Source: Mermis nigrescens (Eukaryota > Nematoda > Enoplea > Mermithida > Mermithidae). Taken from it: a stretch of DNA of 64,000 nt. Shown here one piece after another: positions 44,901 to 57,570 of this stretch. The stretch is from the NCBI GenBank assembly GCA_036768485.1, contig JAVLUZ010000842.1, forward strand, positions 62,001 to 126,000, given 5' to 3'. Position 1 is the stretch's first letter. Each line of letters opens with the position of its first letter. The notes under the pieces are model-generated. The model ran no database searches, had not been told where the DNA came from, and was given only the letters and a program-made list of their open reading frames with translations. A program made the position numbers and the translations under genes.

Positions 44901-47900
44901 GCTAGCCAGGACTCGAACCTGAGCTTCCTGGTAACCGACCAAGCGTGCTAACAACTAGACAACCATGTAGCTGCTTCGAGAAACAAACTTGTCAATCTTG
45001 CTCGTTAGCAGGATTAACACACACAAAACAGAGCGTTTTGCGAATTCAAAAATGAGCGTTCGTCGACTTTTCATTCGTGCATGTGATTAACAGCGACACT
45101 GCAAATTAATGCCGCGTCGTTTTTCCAATGGTTATTTTAAGAAACTATTGTCATAAGATTGCACGTTACTGCACATAAACACGAAAATTTTCGAGATTAT
45201 CTCGAGGTTCCCGATTAAAGTTTGACGCGACATCCAGATTTATATCGCAACTGGTTTAATCTAATCACGAGCTCGCGCTCAGCTAATACTCAGCATTAAG
45301 GATTTAATACCGAGCTCGCGATTATCCTCAGCATTAGATTTTGCGACCGGGCCCAGAGGTGTATGACGTTCTACTTGCCCAGACTTCATTACTCTTAGTT
45401 CTGTTAAAAATGCCTAGTATATTTTCCAATTCTTTGGGAACTCATTAAATGCTTAGTACATTTTCCAATTCTTTGGGAACTCATTTTAATCTACAGTAAC
45501 GCTACCCGGCTAAAATATTTGAATAAAAGTCTTGAAAAAGCTCGTATGCTATTAATATTAAATTTTAAGACATTTTAATTGCAATCGCATGGCTTTAAGC
45601 TTTTCCGATTACGTGTTTCAGGTGGTTCCGTGAGAATGCAAATCCGACGCGTCAAAAACTGCAGCAATACGTCAATATATTGAACGTAAGCAATTTTAGG
45701 AAGCACACGTCGAAGATAACTTATCAGCAAATTTGCAATTGGTTTATAAATGCTCGAGCCACGTCGAGACGACGAAGCATTAATCGCTCAATGCCCGGAT
45801 CAAAAGCTAGTCAGATATCCAGTGTTGAAGCTAATCTGAGTGAGATTTTTTCTTAAAAGGAACACAAAACGAGACTATTCATTTATCCCTATTTCCGGAA
45901 TTTTTTGCAGTTTATTAATTTACCCGACAAAATCGGTGGTTAGTGACGCCAACTCTTCCGATCATGGGTGCATTATAATTTATAGATTATTTTAAGTAGT
46001 TTTGTGAAAAATGTGACACTTGTCTATTTTCGGCTCTATGTTTTTGTTCTGAAAAATTCACATCATCTCTCATTTTAACAGGCAGATCTCCAACTATCAC
46101 ACACGTATGTCTACTCGAGACTTTTTAGGCAAGTATTGCTCATAAAGTACTGAAAGTCCAAAAGCAATCATAACAAATTGCATGGACATTCAACAGATTC
46201 TCAGGTTTTAGACTTTATTTGTAGTCGAATGTGCCTAAAACAGTAAAATAGTGTGACAGCCACTCGTATCTCTAATTATGCATAGATAATTTGAGACTGT
46301 TTTACCTGAAGTCTGCAATTTCGCTCCAATTATTATTAAAAAATTTTTTCTCGAAATATGCCCCCGAGCCTTTCACGTGCATTTTTTAATATAAATGATT
46401 CAAGCATCTTTACCAACAAATGAAAAGAAGCATACCAACTATCGTTTAGTTTCACAGTACTGTTGAAAGCAAAGATCGGTTTCTCACTCTTTGTCTTGCA
46501 TTTGGATTTGCTTTACGTAATTTGTTTTTTTACGGTCGGTCATTGGCATATAAACTTATGCAGCCCGAAATTCGCTTAATGGTCAAAGAGAAAAAGAAGT
46601 CACCCAGCATGTCCTTTAACCTAGAAAGTTTGAAAGTGTGTGTCAGCCAATCAAGGTTTGGCTTGCAAGTAATAACTTACAAAAATGACTGAACATACAA
46701 AATGTTTGTGTTCAGGTCATTGACTAGTCAGCTAGGAAAGCATGACCTTTCCTGTCTAGCCTTTACCTCAAGATATTTGCGGGTTTCCTTTTTTATCATA
46801 AGTAAGGCGGTCAGAGGCTACCGCTCTGAGAATCTGGGGGATTATATCTCGGTTTTCATGCCATCTCATCTCAATTTTTCTTTATATTTTTGATAGAGGT
46901 TCTTCGGGCTTGTGTTTTAGGAAGTAAGAAACCACTCGGCCGTTTCAGGAATATCATCTCTTCTTCTGGTGAAAGGTTTTTTTTATCGCTTTCATTCTTG
47001 TCTCATTTCCCTCATGAAATTTGAATTTTCCTTTGAGCCCTACTGCAGCGCAGTGAGTGAGTCGTATTCCGCCGCATACATTACATATCAGATGCAAACC
47101 TTGATATTCTTTTTTCAAACAAATGAATGTGTGCATTGACAAAGAGCAAAAATGAGTGAAAAATTGCTTTATGGTGTGACCCACTTTAGACCTGCACGCG
47201 CTTATACAGAAAAACATCTACCTATTTGTTATATCTTCTATAGTCTATTTATTAACCTAGTGCATGAATTCCCTCGTTAGCTTATAATACTGTTTGGAGT
47301 AACACACGATTACTCCTGCGCTGGTCGGAGCAGGTAGCTAATAAGGCGTCCGTCAAGCAGCTGGAACCATAGATGCACCGCATGGCCTGTCCGGGAGTCA
47401 TGAATTGAGCTTTTTTGTGCTAAAAAGACCTCAAAAACTAGTATAAATGCTAAAATAACATTAAAACTACGTTATTCCACAGTTTCTGGCTAATTTCAAT
47501 CACTTTTGAAGAAAAATTTTAATTCTTATCCATTTTATCCTTTATTTTGCCTCATTTTTTCCATAAATTTTCCATTTTTCCGTTCTGGGTTGTAGACCCC
47601 AGACCCCCTCCCCACGTGCATGTCTGGTTAGAACCCCTGCTAGGAAAATTCATATATAATAAGGAAATATAATATAATATATAAGGCAATTGGATCTTCG
47701 AACGATTTTCATGCATTAGGTTCAAAAATAGACAATAGATAATATTTCAGACATCTTGAAAAATGATGCGAGTGCAAGCGGTACGCCCTGGTCGAACAAA
47801 GTGTTCAATAGTCAGATACGCGGAATGAATGTAACTTTCGGCGACTGCGCGATGGGTCAGTCGCCTACGGCTTCATCGTCTGACCCCGGTTGCACCATTG

Positions 47901-50900
47901 CACCGCCTACTGTGCAGAATGCAACCGACGAGTCGCTTAACATTGAAACGCCGGTCTTATCGAAAGAAGGGGCATCTGGTTGCAAACGTGTGAGCATAAT
48001 TTTCGTATGTTGATGATTTGAAGTTTTACATGAAGATATTTTATTTTCAGGTTATTATATTTTTACTTTTGTTTTTTTTTTGAAAGTTTTATCAAAAATA
48101 TCAAGCGCGATTAATCCGACCAAAATCTTCCTCATTTCCGACCTTATACTGGATATTCCGCTGTAGTACTTACTGACTTGGGATATTAGGCTGCTTGGGA
48201 CTTGCAAAATGCGCAAGTAATACGCAAGTAACGTAAAGCTCGAAAATGTGCTCATTTCCACATTTCGTTTTTTCTCAAAGATTCTGCTTGATTAATTGGG
48301 TGTCTCCGATTGGCAGATCTGCTGTCTATCTTCAGTCCTGAAAAAGGTAATATGGAAAAAAGGACTAAACTATATCGAATTTCTATCGCTCTACACCAAA
48401 CACGAATTTTTCTCTCTATAATTTCGCCCTAAGGCGCCAACAGAGACGCAATCACTTGCAGCGTACCGGAAAAAACATACATGGCCATGATTTTTCGTCC
48501 CTTTTTACTAGATTTGGATTCAATTTTAATTTTAGCAATGATCTTGGAGTATTTAATTCTAGTGACTTCTTTATACTATGCATAATCTGAGCATGAAAAT
48601 GAATGATACTCCTCCCTCAGGACTTGATGAGTTCGAAAATCATTCAAATTTTTTTCCGAAAAATTCGAATGTTATAATGAATATAATTCGTTTAAAAACG
48701 CCAAAAAATTCACTGTATGTTACTCTGTAAAGAAAAAGAAAATGAAAAAGAGATTTAGAGCGAGATGTTCAGGTGCACTCCTTGTGCTAAACGTTGACGT
48801 GGACCTGCTCTTCCCTATCTTTTGACTAATCATTTGAATAATGATTTAAATAACGAATTTAAGATATGAGTAGTATTAATTTAGGTTGCTGATTCTGGCG
48901 AAGAGTCCTTTGCTAGTGAGTTCAAAAACGATGCAGTGGAAAGACGATGCCGTAGATCATCTCAATTAATGGATTCCAGTGATGTGAATGCTTCTCTTCA
49001 AATGATGGTAGCAGAAAAAATAGAAAAATCAGCGTCAGTCGGGAATAACTCATCAGCTGAACAAACGGTGAGCATATTAAAGGTCACTAAAATTTTAGTT
49101 AAATGTTTATAAAAATTCACGATAAGCCTTATTTGCATGTTTCCAACTTTGAGCACTGAAAACTGTCATTGTACAATTGATATACAGGGTGTTTGAAAAA
49201 CGGCACACTACTATAAACGATTTACTGTAACGTTTGCTTGAAATTAATAATTGAAACTTTACCAGGCTGTAGTCCAGTGCTTGTTCGCCTGCTTGGCGAA
49301 ATTTTGTAAAAAGTGAAGCATTTGTTCTGAATTTAGAGCTGTTCTCCCAAAACTACATACTTCGAGTTTTAGCGCAAAAATTTTCTTGCCATGATTGAAA
49401 TGGTCACTGATAATTTTTTGGAGGACGCATAAGAACTGCTGAAATTTCTAGCGTTTGGAGACACAACATTAACAACAAATGTAAAAAATTTTATTTAACG
49501 CGTCCGAATAGTTTTGCTGTAAAGTTACAGTAAGTGGGACTCGCACTGACCTCCGTCAGCTTTGACGTACAGTTTTTAAGAGTAATGTAACTGATCGACG
49601 AATTCATTGGTTTTTTGTTGACAGACGTTTCCAGGCTCAAAACTTTGCTTTTTGAAGTGCGCAATATTGTTAAATCACACTTTGTACAAGAATTGTTGTC
49701 CAAATGTTCCTACGTTAAGTATTTAGGTAAAAATCTTCTAAAAATTTTTGCGCCAAAATTTGAACTGAGAAGTGAATAGTTTTAAAAGAAAAGCTCTAGA
49801 CACAGAAAAAATCTTTTCCATGATATAAAATTTTATCACACAAGCAAACAAACAGTGGACTACATTCTAGCAAAGTTTCAATTGTTAACTTCAAGTATAC
49901 ATTACGGTATACCTTTTTTGGTAGTGTACCGTTTTTAAAACACTCTAAATAGCTAAAACAACGTTAAATCTGCCTTAATTTACAATTTTTGGTCAACTTG
50001 AAGTACTTCTGCAAAAAAACTTTCTATACATTTCTAACCTTAAATTTGTCACGTTTTCCTAGGAAAGTTTTTCGCTTTGCCATCTGAGGGTTCTGCAAGG
50101 TTCTGCAATGAAATTAAATTTTCAAAATTTTTTTTCAGGAAAATGACGGTGCTTCTGAGTGTTCGTCATCTCCAGCGGCTTTAGGCTCAGTAGAAGCAGT
50201 TATCAACTCTGTGTATGCTGCTGGTGTTGGCGGCGGCTTCAAGCCTTTAAAATCAGATGGTCTGTCATCGATAGATCAACGTTTCAAGTCAGAATGTTCA
50301 CCCAATTCATCTGCTACCGGCTGCGTAGTGTTGACGCATCCGTCAGGAACGCAATTCAACATTTCACAACAACATTCAAATAACAGGTAGATACATTATG
50401 CCGTTATTGGTAAACGAATACACATCACACATGGGCATGGGGTTTGCATCCCTGAAATTCAAAAAATCTGCTACAAACCCGTGTAATTCCGATTTTTAGA
50501 TTTTTTTGTTGGTTTTTGTCAATAGGTCGATGCGAAAGGTTCAAAAACTGTGTTTTTCGTCATATTACCGATTTTTCTCTGTATTAATCCTTGAAAAACT
50601 CTTGACCCAGACCCCCAGAATTTAGGTGCTCTCTTTGTGCATATTCAAACTAGATGAATTTGATATAGCCGACCCCGTTTCGGCCCAAAATAGTTACATG
50701 GTTTAGCATGAGTGAGATATCGAATATTTAAAAAATTAGCAGTCGAACATGGCTGTTTATGTTTTCGTGATATATGTGAACTCAATCAATTCAAATAACT
50801 TTTAGCGCTCGAACGTCATAAAATTAACATTGATATTCCTCTATACAGCGCCACATTGTAGCACATTTGCATAAGAACTTCATTATGCAAAAATAGTTTC

Positions 50901-53900
50901 TTTGCAGCTTTTTACTCAATTTCGATCTTACTCCAATTCTAAGAATTGTGAAGAACGACAATTCGTGAAATGTTCAGAATCAAATGTTCTAGAAAGTTTG
51001 AAAATATAAAAATTGTGTTATGTACAGAAAGCCATTTTAAACGTAAGGGGTTAAGCCCTATCAAATCAGCATCAAAACATCGTCGATCGGGTCGGCGGAT
51101 ATTCTGATTTTAGCACCCGCTTTACGCGTATCATTTATTTCGACTAGTCCGAATAACAATGTCAGCTTTGGCTTAAATATCTTCCATCATGAAAGCGTCC
51201 GATCAGTGATCACCAAACGTGGGCGTGGGGGAGAGAGGATGAGGGTTAAGACCACACATGGGCGTGGGGGGGTCTGGGGGTATGCACCCCCCAGAAAATG
51301 AAATACCCCCCCCCCAGAAATCAAAATACCCCCCAGAAAAAAATTATTTGCTTTTTTTAGCAATTTTTGATGCCATTGGATAGTGCTCGATGAGAAAAGT
51401 CGAAAAATGGTGTTTTTTTCGCCATACGACCACTTTTAAGACCATTTTTTGACCTTTAAAAATTTTTTCACCCCCCAGAAATTTTTTCACCCCCCCCCCC
51501 AGAATTTTGGTGCTGCCCACCTATGGTTAAGACCCCGAGAATCCGGTAGACCCCCTGAAATCGAGTAACCTCCAGAATTGAATTTGATATGTTTTTCTGG
51601 AATGGTGCCAATTTACACAACTTATACCATCAGGATTCGGCTGCTGCCTATGTATTGTGATTAAGCTAGTGTACAGGATTCGTCCAAAGACGTGGTGGGT
51701 CAGATCAGCTCAACTATTCTGTCAAACATTCCACAGACTCACACCTGGGCGTGGGGGATTTGGGGGGGTTATGAACCCCCTCGAGAAACCAAAATACCCC
51801 CCCCCCCAGAAATCAAAATACCCCGCTAAAATTGAATTTTTTAGAATTTTTTCGTTTTTTCTCAATTTTTTGATGCCAATAGATAGTGCTCAATGAGAAA
51901 CGTCGAAAAATGGTGTTTTTTCGCCATACCACCACTTTTAAGGCCATTTTTGACCTCTAAAAAATCTTGCCCCCCAGAATTTTCTTGCTGCCCACGTATG
52001 CACAGACTATCTTATAGTAGCCAAATAAGCTGAATTTTTAGTTATTTTACGTTATTTTTTATATTTTTTCACCTATTTTACTTTTCTAGCCAAGTTTGGG
52101 TACGAAAGTAGTAAATGATGTGCTGTTCAATTTACTCAAATTTTGAAATGATTCAAATAACTAATTGCGTAAAGTAAATGAAACCTTTTCCGTCGTCAAG
52201 CGCCTTATTGATGAATTTCAATAACTTTTCATTAGTAAAAACGCCATGACACGTTCATAATGAATTGAAAAAGCTGGAAAACATTGTCTCGCTATGTAAA
52301 ACAATTTTATTACCTTTTTTGCGTAGTACAAATGTTTCGCACTGTAGAATTCACCATTTTTTATACTCTCAACAGACAGAACACATACGGGGGGATCCAA
52401 AAGTTCATGGTCATACGTGGGCAGCATCAAAATTCTGGGGAGGGATGCAAGATTTTTCAATGGTCAAAAATGGTCTTAAAAATGGTGGTATGGCGAAAAA
52501 ACACCATTTTTCAATGTTTCTCATCGAGAACTATCCATTGGCATCAAAAAATTGCGAAAAACCAGAACGAATTTCAAAATTTGAATTCTGTGGGGTATTC
52601 GGCCTTCTGGGGTGCATACCCCCAAACCCCCACGCCCAGGTGTGTTCGTGGCCCAACTTATTTTTATGTATGCTAGAAAATTCAAGTCACTTTTATCATT
52701 CAATTTAGTCATCACAAACACCAAAACACTAAACAGTTCATTATCAAACTAGTCATGCCTTCAAAGATTTTCAATTTAGAATATTGTCAAAATGTGTTCT
52801 CAACGTCTCTATTAAAGCGCGTCCATCCTCAAAGTAAGGATGGCACAGGCATCATTTAAACCTGTGGCTTAAAGACTTTAAATTACTCTCCCTTCAGCCC
52901 AAACCCAGCCTCCGGTAATTATTTTTGTCGAGACAACATAAGCAGCACCTCCATGGAAGAGTATTTCCAGACAAGAATGCCTTGAAAGCAACCAGAATAG
53001 GATGGCTCATCAGCAAAAGTTTACTTTTTTAGGCATTGCTGCTTTGAAAAAGAGACTGGCTAACTATAATGGTGTTTGTGGTGACTATCTTGAAAAATAA
53101 AAGTGATTTAGTTCCTCTGACATAAGTTGAAATAAGTCAGGCCACGAACTTTTGGATAGCCCCTCGTATGATACCAGATATACAGCTATTTATTCAATTA
53201 AGTATACTTCATCTGAATAAGTCATAATTGCGGATAATATAGGGTGATGCAATTGAGCATTCCAATTTCAATTTTTAATAGGACTGTCAATTTCGGTTCA
53301 ATAATAATGAAATTAGACCAGTACCTATATGAAAGAAACATGAGAAATTTAGCTGATGCATTTTTATTTTGTTTATTTAACAATTGGTTATACTGCAGCA
53401 TTTTCTACAAAGGTCACACTTTCTCTACTCCACTCAAAATTTACGCTATTTGCAGTTGCACAAGGCAAAATGTTGTGGTCTTTTACTTTTTTTGCTGCAG
53501 AGTTGCTCTTGACTGCAGTTAATAATTTAAGTTTTTGCAGGCTTAATTACTCATAATTAATATTGAATAATATGATTTATTCGACCATTTAAGGAGCAAG
53601 AGCAGCGGTTTGGTTCAGATGGTTGCAACCATAGGTGGGCGGCACCAACATTCTGGGGGGTGCAATATATTTCAAAGGTAAAAAATAGTCTTAAAAATGG
53701 TGGTATGGCGAAAAAACACCATTTTTCAACGTTTCTCATCGAGCACTCTCCATTGGCATCAAAAAATTGCGAAAAAACTTTTAAAAGTTGAATTCTGGTT
53801 TCTCGGAGGGTGCATACCCCCAAACTCTCCCCACGCTCAGGTGTGGTTGCAACACGATCGTCCAAGGAAAATTTCGCGCTGATTTTTCTTGTTTCCTTTT

Positions 53901-56406
53901 AGACGGCTTAATACCATAGGTGGCCGGCACCAATCTGGGGGGTGCAAGATTTGTTCAAAGGTCAAAAGATGGCCTTAAAAATGGTGGTATGACAAAAAAA
54001 CACCATTTTAAGCGTTTCTCATCGAGCACTATCCATTGCCATCAAAAAATTGAGGGGAAAAACCAAAAAAAATTTCAAAAATTGAATTCTGGGGGTACTT
54101 TGGTTTCTGGGGTGGGATGCATACCCCCCGAACCCCCCACGCCCAGGTATGCTCAACACTCCATGTTTCTATTTAGTGAAGTAGGTACGCTATGTTTGAT
54201 TGCTGTGATAAGAAAGTAGTTCATTCCCAAAATCTGCGCAAAATTTTCCTTTTACGATCATGTTGGTTTTTGTCTATTCAAACCAAACCGTTGCTTTTAC
54301 TCGTTCGATGGTCGAAGAACTCATATTCGAAAATTAATTACGAGTAATAAGCCTGCAATAACACAAATTATTAAGTGCTGCTAAGAGAAACTCTGCAGCG
54401 GAAAAATAAAAGACCACCTCATTCCGTCTTGTGCAACTGCAAAACCAAAATTGAGAGTTTAACTAAAAATTGAAGTAAGGAATACTTAACTGGTCACCCT
54501 GCATTAATTATTTTTTCTAGATCTCGCTTGATGTTTGATCCACTGAGCGAGTTGCCCATGTTAGAAAAATGGTTCGAAGGTAATCCGCATCCTTCGTGGG
54601 TCCAGATAGATCACATCACTGAAACCTTGAACACGCTGCCTTACAGACACACCTATCCTCGCGTTTCGTCCCACAATGTTAAAATATGGTACGGTTCACG
54701 TCAGTGTTTTTTTTGTACAAGGTCCGTTTGATCATGTACAAAGATGGTCCCCAAAAGTCTTTGTACATTTTGTACATGCAAATTTTTGTGTACTATTATA
54801 TTGTACAGTAGCGATTTTAGTGTGGTAAAACAGGGTTTTCGATCTTTGGTAGTTTATTTTAGCTATTTCTGGGTTTCTGACTCCAAAATTTACTAAAAAT
54901 TGTCTCAAAACGGCGCGAAGCGCCGAAAAATTCGACATTTTTCCATTCTAAATGCAAATTTTGCCATTCGGCGCGAAGTGCCGAAAATTTCTTGGAAATT
55001 TTCCACCTTTTTACAGTTTTTGTCTTCCCAAAAATCTTTGTACATTTCGTACACACAAATTTTTGGGTACTATAATATCGTACGGTAGCGATTTAAGTAT
55101 GGTAAAAACAGAGTTGTTCGACTTTTGGTAGTGTATTTTAGCTAATGTCTGGATCTCTAAGGGCAAAAGTCACTAAGAATCGTCTTAAAACGGCGCGAAG
55201 CGCCGAAAAATCCAACATTTTTCCTTTTGAAATGCAATTTCTGTCATTATAAAGATATATAGAACACAAAATTACTCATTTCAGCGCGAAGCGCCAAAAT
55301 TTTTGCGAATTTCAGACTTTTTTACAATTTTTGTCTTCCCAAAAGTCTTTGTACATGTACAAAGACGGTCCCGAAAAGTCTTTGTACATCGGGAAAAATC
55401 TTTGCCTAGTACAAAAAAAACACTGATTCACGTGCATTTTTTCATAATGTAGTCGAATTTTAAGTTTGCTAGAGTAAATGCTGAGTTGATGAAACGAATT
55501 TGAGCGTAAATTATTAAAGGTTCACTCTATTGATGAAATGTTGTGTTTTTTGAAAATTATTGCCAGTTTTTGGGCTTGAGAATTTTCTAGATCTTATGAA
55601 GTGATTAGAGTAATCGTTATTTGACGGAATTGGTTAGAAATTTATTTTAAACAATCAATACGATATTGCCTTTGATGTAAACGCGAAGCATAATGAAGCT
55701 CGCGATCTACAGCTTGAATAATAATCTGTTTTCTTGTTTTTATTTATGCTTTGTACGGTCGCAATTTTTATTGGTTACTATTTCGTTTATTAATATTCAT
55801 TCATTTGTGTAGAAATTACACTTTAAAGTTTTTGTTTTTATTCTGAATTCGGAATATCGTTCGAATAGAAGGATTAAGAGGTGAGCGGCCGTCCCCTGTT
55901 TTGTTATGGTGTAGCAAATATTTGATGTTTTTTCAAAGACTTATCCATTAAAACCTAGCAATTTAAACAGTTTTCTCATTTTATTAGCATTGTATTTCAC
56001 CGCTTGCTTAATGTACATAGAAAGTGAGGCGCAGTTTCAGTCATCTTTGACTATTGTTTATGATTAATTTTGAATTTTTGCGCCGTGTTTTTCTACAAAA
56101 TTGTTTAAATTATGTAAATTTGTATTTCTCAGGGAATTTTCAAAAAATTTCGCACTTTTCTGCATCAGAAATGATTCTGTTCTCTAGAAAATAGCGAAAA
56201 AACGCGATTTTCGCTTAATGATCGGATTGCTGGTACGACTTTTTAATAGTTTTGCAAAAAGATGTGCTGTCAAGAAATGCTGGATCCGCTACTGATCTTT
56301 CGTTTAATTAAATAAGAGTGTTTGTTTGATCGTTCTGATTTTCAGGTTCAAAAACAGACGGGCCAAATGCAAGCGCCATTTGCTTGCGTCCGATGCAATG
56401 TTGTGA
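37674..56406 (+). CDS. dve: Dve-like homeobox protein (COMPASS/ULD domain, two homeodomains)
   Basis: A nuclear transcription factor of the cut superclass. Ten coding exons: 37674-37857, 39724-39850, 41155-41266, 42572-42984, 45622-45839, 47751-47989, 48885-49067, 50139-50386, 54521-54688 and 56346-56406. Every phase matches, giving 650 codons and TGA. The ATG has an in-frame TAA 39-41 bases upstream. Residues 1-140 are the ULD/COMPASS domain as in [27 protein letters not shown], then [15 protein letters not shown] and LTLRIL. Homeodomain 1 (about 275-335) has WFRENANP and recognition helix [11 protein letters not shown]. Homeodomain 2 (about 583-643) has [10 protein letters not shown] and KIWFKNRRAK, split by the last intron. 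Linkers are S/N-rich. The second-intron donor (ACA/GTACGA) is the weakest junction. Confidence 0.88.
38145..38314 (+). mobile_element. Family E, short internal-deletion copy
   Basis: CAGGGGAGGATTCAAGG to TCCTAGATCCGCCACTG; duplication GTTGCAAG / GTTGCTAG (7 of 8). 170 bp, in intron 1 of the Dve-like gene. Confidence 0.82.
38491..38690. mobile_element. Family H foldback MITE, copy 2
   Basis: Same GGATCTAGTATACAATTTAC termini as 2631-2843, perfect duplication TAAATCCC (38483-38490, 38691-38698). The centre is different: ACATTACACATT-type repeats that are self-complementary around 38580. Confidence 0.88.
38786..38966. repeat. (AAT)n microsatellite with (AAC)n block
   Basis: About 180 bases of AAT triplets with an internal AAC run at about 38865-38888. 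Poly-Asn or poly-Ile frames across it are artefacts. Confidence 0.95.
41489..42205. mobile_element. Foldback element made of CCGCATAG arrays (family J)
   Basis: Both ends are arrays of a short unit around CCGCATAGTACAGAACCG, in one orientation at 41500-41655 and inverted at 42060-42196. The 8-bp duplication ATCAGGGC is perfect (41481-41488, 42206-42213). The core is unrelated AT-richer sequence. It lies in intron 3 of the Dve-like gene. Confidence 0.82.
43081..44121. mobile_element. Foldback element made of GGACGGACGGCC arrays (family K)
   Basis: The left end (to about 43335) carries repeated TGGCCGTCCGTCCAG units; the right end (about 43985-44121) has the inverted GGACGGACGGCC units. Flanks ATATTTTG / ATATTTTA (43073-43080, 44122-44129) agree at 7 of 8. 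Core frames are not convincing genes. It lies in intron 4. Confidence 0.7.
44690..45365. repeat. Inverted-repeat region rich in GAGCTCGCGATTATC motifs (family L)
   Basis: GAGCTCGAGATTATCTC at the left and ACCGAGCTCGCGATTATCC at the right are in opposite orientation, with further copies between. A tRNA-like stretch lies inside. Boundaries are unclear and no duplication was found. Confidence 0.5.
44889..44967 (-). tRNA. tRNA-like sequence, probably a decayed or SINE-derived copy
   Basis: Minus strand: a perfect B-box GGTTCGAGTCC in a 5-bp T stem, an anticodon stem CTTGG/CCAGG around a 7-base loop TCGGTTA, and a TCTAGTTG A-box-like D arm. The acceptor stem pairs at only the middle four of seven positions, and position 33 is C instead of U, so it is unlikely to be functional. 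The anticodon would be GGU (Thr). Confidence 0.4.
47368..47626 (+). mobile_element. Family B hAT-like MITE
   Basis: CATAGATGCACCGC to CACGTGCATGTCTG; duplication GCTGGAAC / GTTAGAAC (6 of 8). The interior TTAAAACTACGTTA and GTTTCTGG are family signatures. It lies in intron 5 of the Dve-like gene. Confidence 0.7.
49185..49946. mobile_element. Non-autonomous element with long inverted repeats (CAGGGTGTTT type)
   Basis: The left arm CAGGGTGTTTGAAAAACGGC continues through AATTGAAACTTTACCAGGCT. The right arm is its inverse, ending ACCGTTTTTAAAACACTCT. Arms are about 110 bases. The CAGGGTG(T)TT terminus recalls mariner/Tc1-type MITEs. A TA duplication is not clear on the right. It lies in intron 7. 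Confidence 0.65.
51253..51525 (-). mobile_element. Family A MITE, copy 4
   Basis: CACACATGGGCGTG to GGGCAGCACC-type end ...GCCCACCTATG; perfect duplication GTTAAGAC (51245-51252, 51526-51533). It is nested in an older related repeat whose right part continues to CTGCTGCCTATG near 51653. Confidence 0.88.
51740..52000 (-). mobile_element. Family A MITE, copy 5
   Basis: CACACCTGGGCGTG to GCCCACGTATG; perfect duplication CACAGACT (51732-51739, 52001-52008). Confidence 0.9.
52412..52644 (+). mobile_element. Family A MITE, copy 6
   Basis: CATACGTGGGCAGC to CGCCCAGGTGTG; duplication TTCATGGT / TTCGTGGC (6 of 8). Confidence 0.85.
53630..53845 (+). mobile_element. Family A MITE, copy 7
   Basis: CATAGGTGGGCGGC to GCTCAGGTGTG; perfect duplication GTTGCAAC (53622-53629, 53846-53853). 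Confidence 0.9.
53915..54151 (+). mobile_element. Family A MITE, copy 8
   Basis: CATAGGTGGCCGGC to CGCCCAGGTATG; duplication CTTAATAC / CTCAACAC (6 of 8). It is 69 bases from copy 7. Confidence 0.85.
54702..55425. mobile_element. Family F hAT-like element, long copy
   Basis: Inverted repeats CAGTGTTTTTTTTGTAC and GTACAAAAAAAACACTG; duplication GTTCACGT / ATTCACGT (7 of 8). 724 bp with several GGCGCGAAGCGCC palindromes. The duplication begins 5 bases into the last intron of the Dve-like gene, directly after the donor site at 54689. Confidence 0.88.
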
Positions 56407-57210
56407 ATATGATTCAGATAAAATTTCAATTCGCTGATTACCTCTACGCAGTACAATATTTTTAATGCATTCGAAGGTGCTGGAACAGGATAATTGAGCT
56501 GGACCCGGTCCGGTTTATATATTATTTAAAATTAATTTTATATCTAAAGTTGTATCTAAGTGGCAAATAAGGGTAGCATTCGATTTTATCGTCGTGTGTT
56601 TTATTGAATTTGCCTTAGCTTTAAGTCTAGCTTAAATTGAGCATATTAGAATCGGTCTAAGTCAGGCATAAAATTGACCCCCTCCCTCATTTTTAAATTG
56701 TAAAACCAGGTTTTGGTTTGGTTTAAGCTTGAAGCGATTAAGATGTTGGTATTTCTTACACTTTAGGCTCTGTACACTAAGAATATAATATGTAACTAAA
56801 TATTTTTACATTACTCTTTGGTTGAATATCCACAATGTAAGCAATGAAAAATTATTGAGGCGAGGAAACTCCGTAAATTAATAATAAATTAATACTAGAA
56901 GTGATCAGCTTGAAAATCACGTAGAGAAGACAAATTCCTTACAATTTTTTTAGTCAGCTCATCTTACACGATCTGGCATCGACGGGGTCTGCTGATTACA
57001 CGTGTAGATCTGATAAATTTCTGCTTAATTTTTTATCACTTAAGAGCTAAGTTGTTGATATACATTTGCATCTATTTTATTGCACCGATAGGAGTGGCAC
57101 TGAATGGCTCTTTTACTTGTTCCAAACATGTGCTTCGCTTACTTCATTACGTAATTAATATATGTTGATTTTTGTATATCCATGTCATTTATTTGAGCAA
57201 ATCCTTAATT
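56407..57210. other. 3' flank of the Dve-like gene, no gene seen
   Basis: AT-rich sequence that probably contains the 3' UTR. I cannot place a poly(A) signal with confidence. Confidence 0.35.
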
Positions 57211-57570
57211 GGCTCGTATTCACCATCGCGTGTTAACGGCGTGTTAGCCTGACACGGTGCTAAATTTGGACTTAACACGGTGTTAACTTTTAAGTCGGTA
57301 TTCATAATTGCGTGTTTACGACGTGTTAAGTCAAGACAAGCAAAAGTTAACACGACGTTTAAACGCTTCCTCCCATCAGGTTTAACGGCGTGTTTGTAAT
57401 AGTTGGTCGTTATTTTTCAAATTCTGATGGATATTCTCGACATTTTGGATTATATTGACGAAAATTAAGAAGTTCACCATATTCGCCATTTTCGAGATAG
57501 GAGCAACTCCATTTGAGGAAAATATCTTACTGATTTCAAACTTTACATTTGTCAATAAGTTGCTCCCTGG

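Noticed and set aside
44889..44967. Functional tRNA-Thr gene
   Set aside because: Acceptor stem pairs at only 4 of 7 positions and U33 is replaced by C, so it is listed only as tRNA-like.
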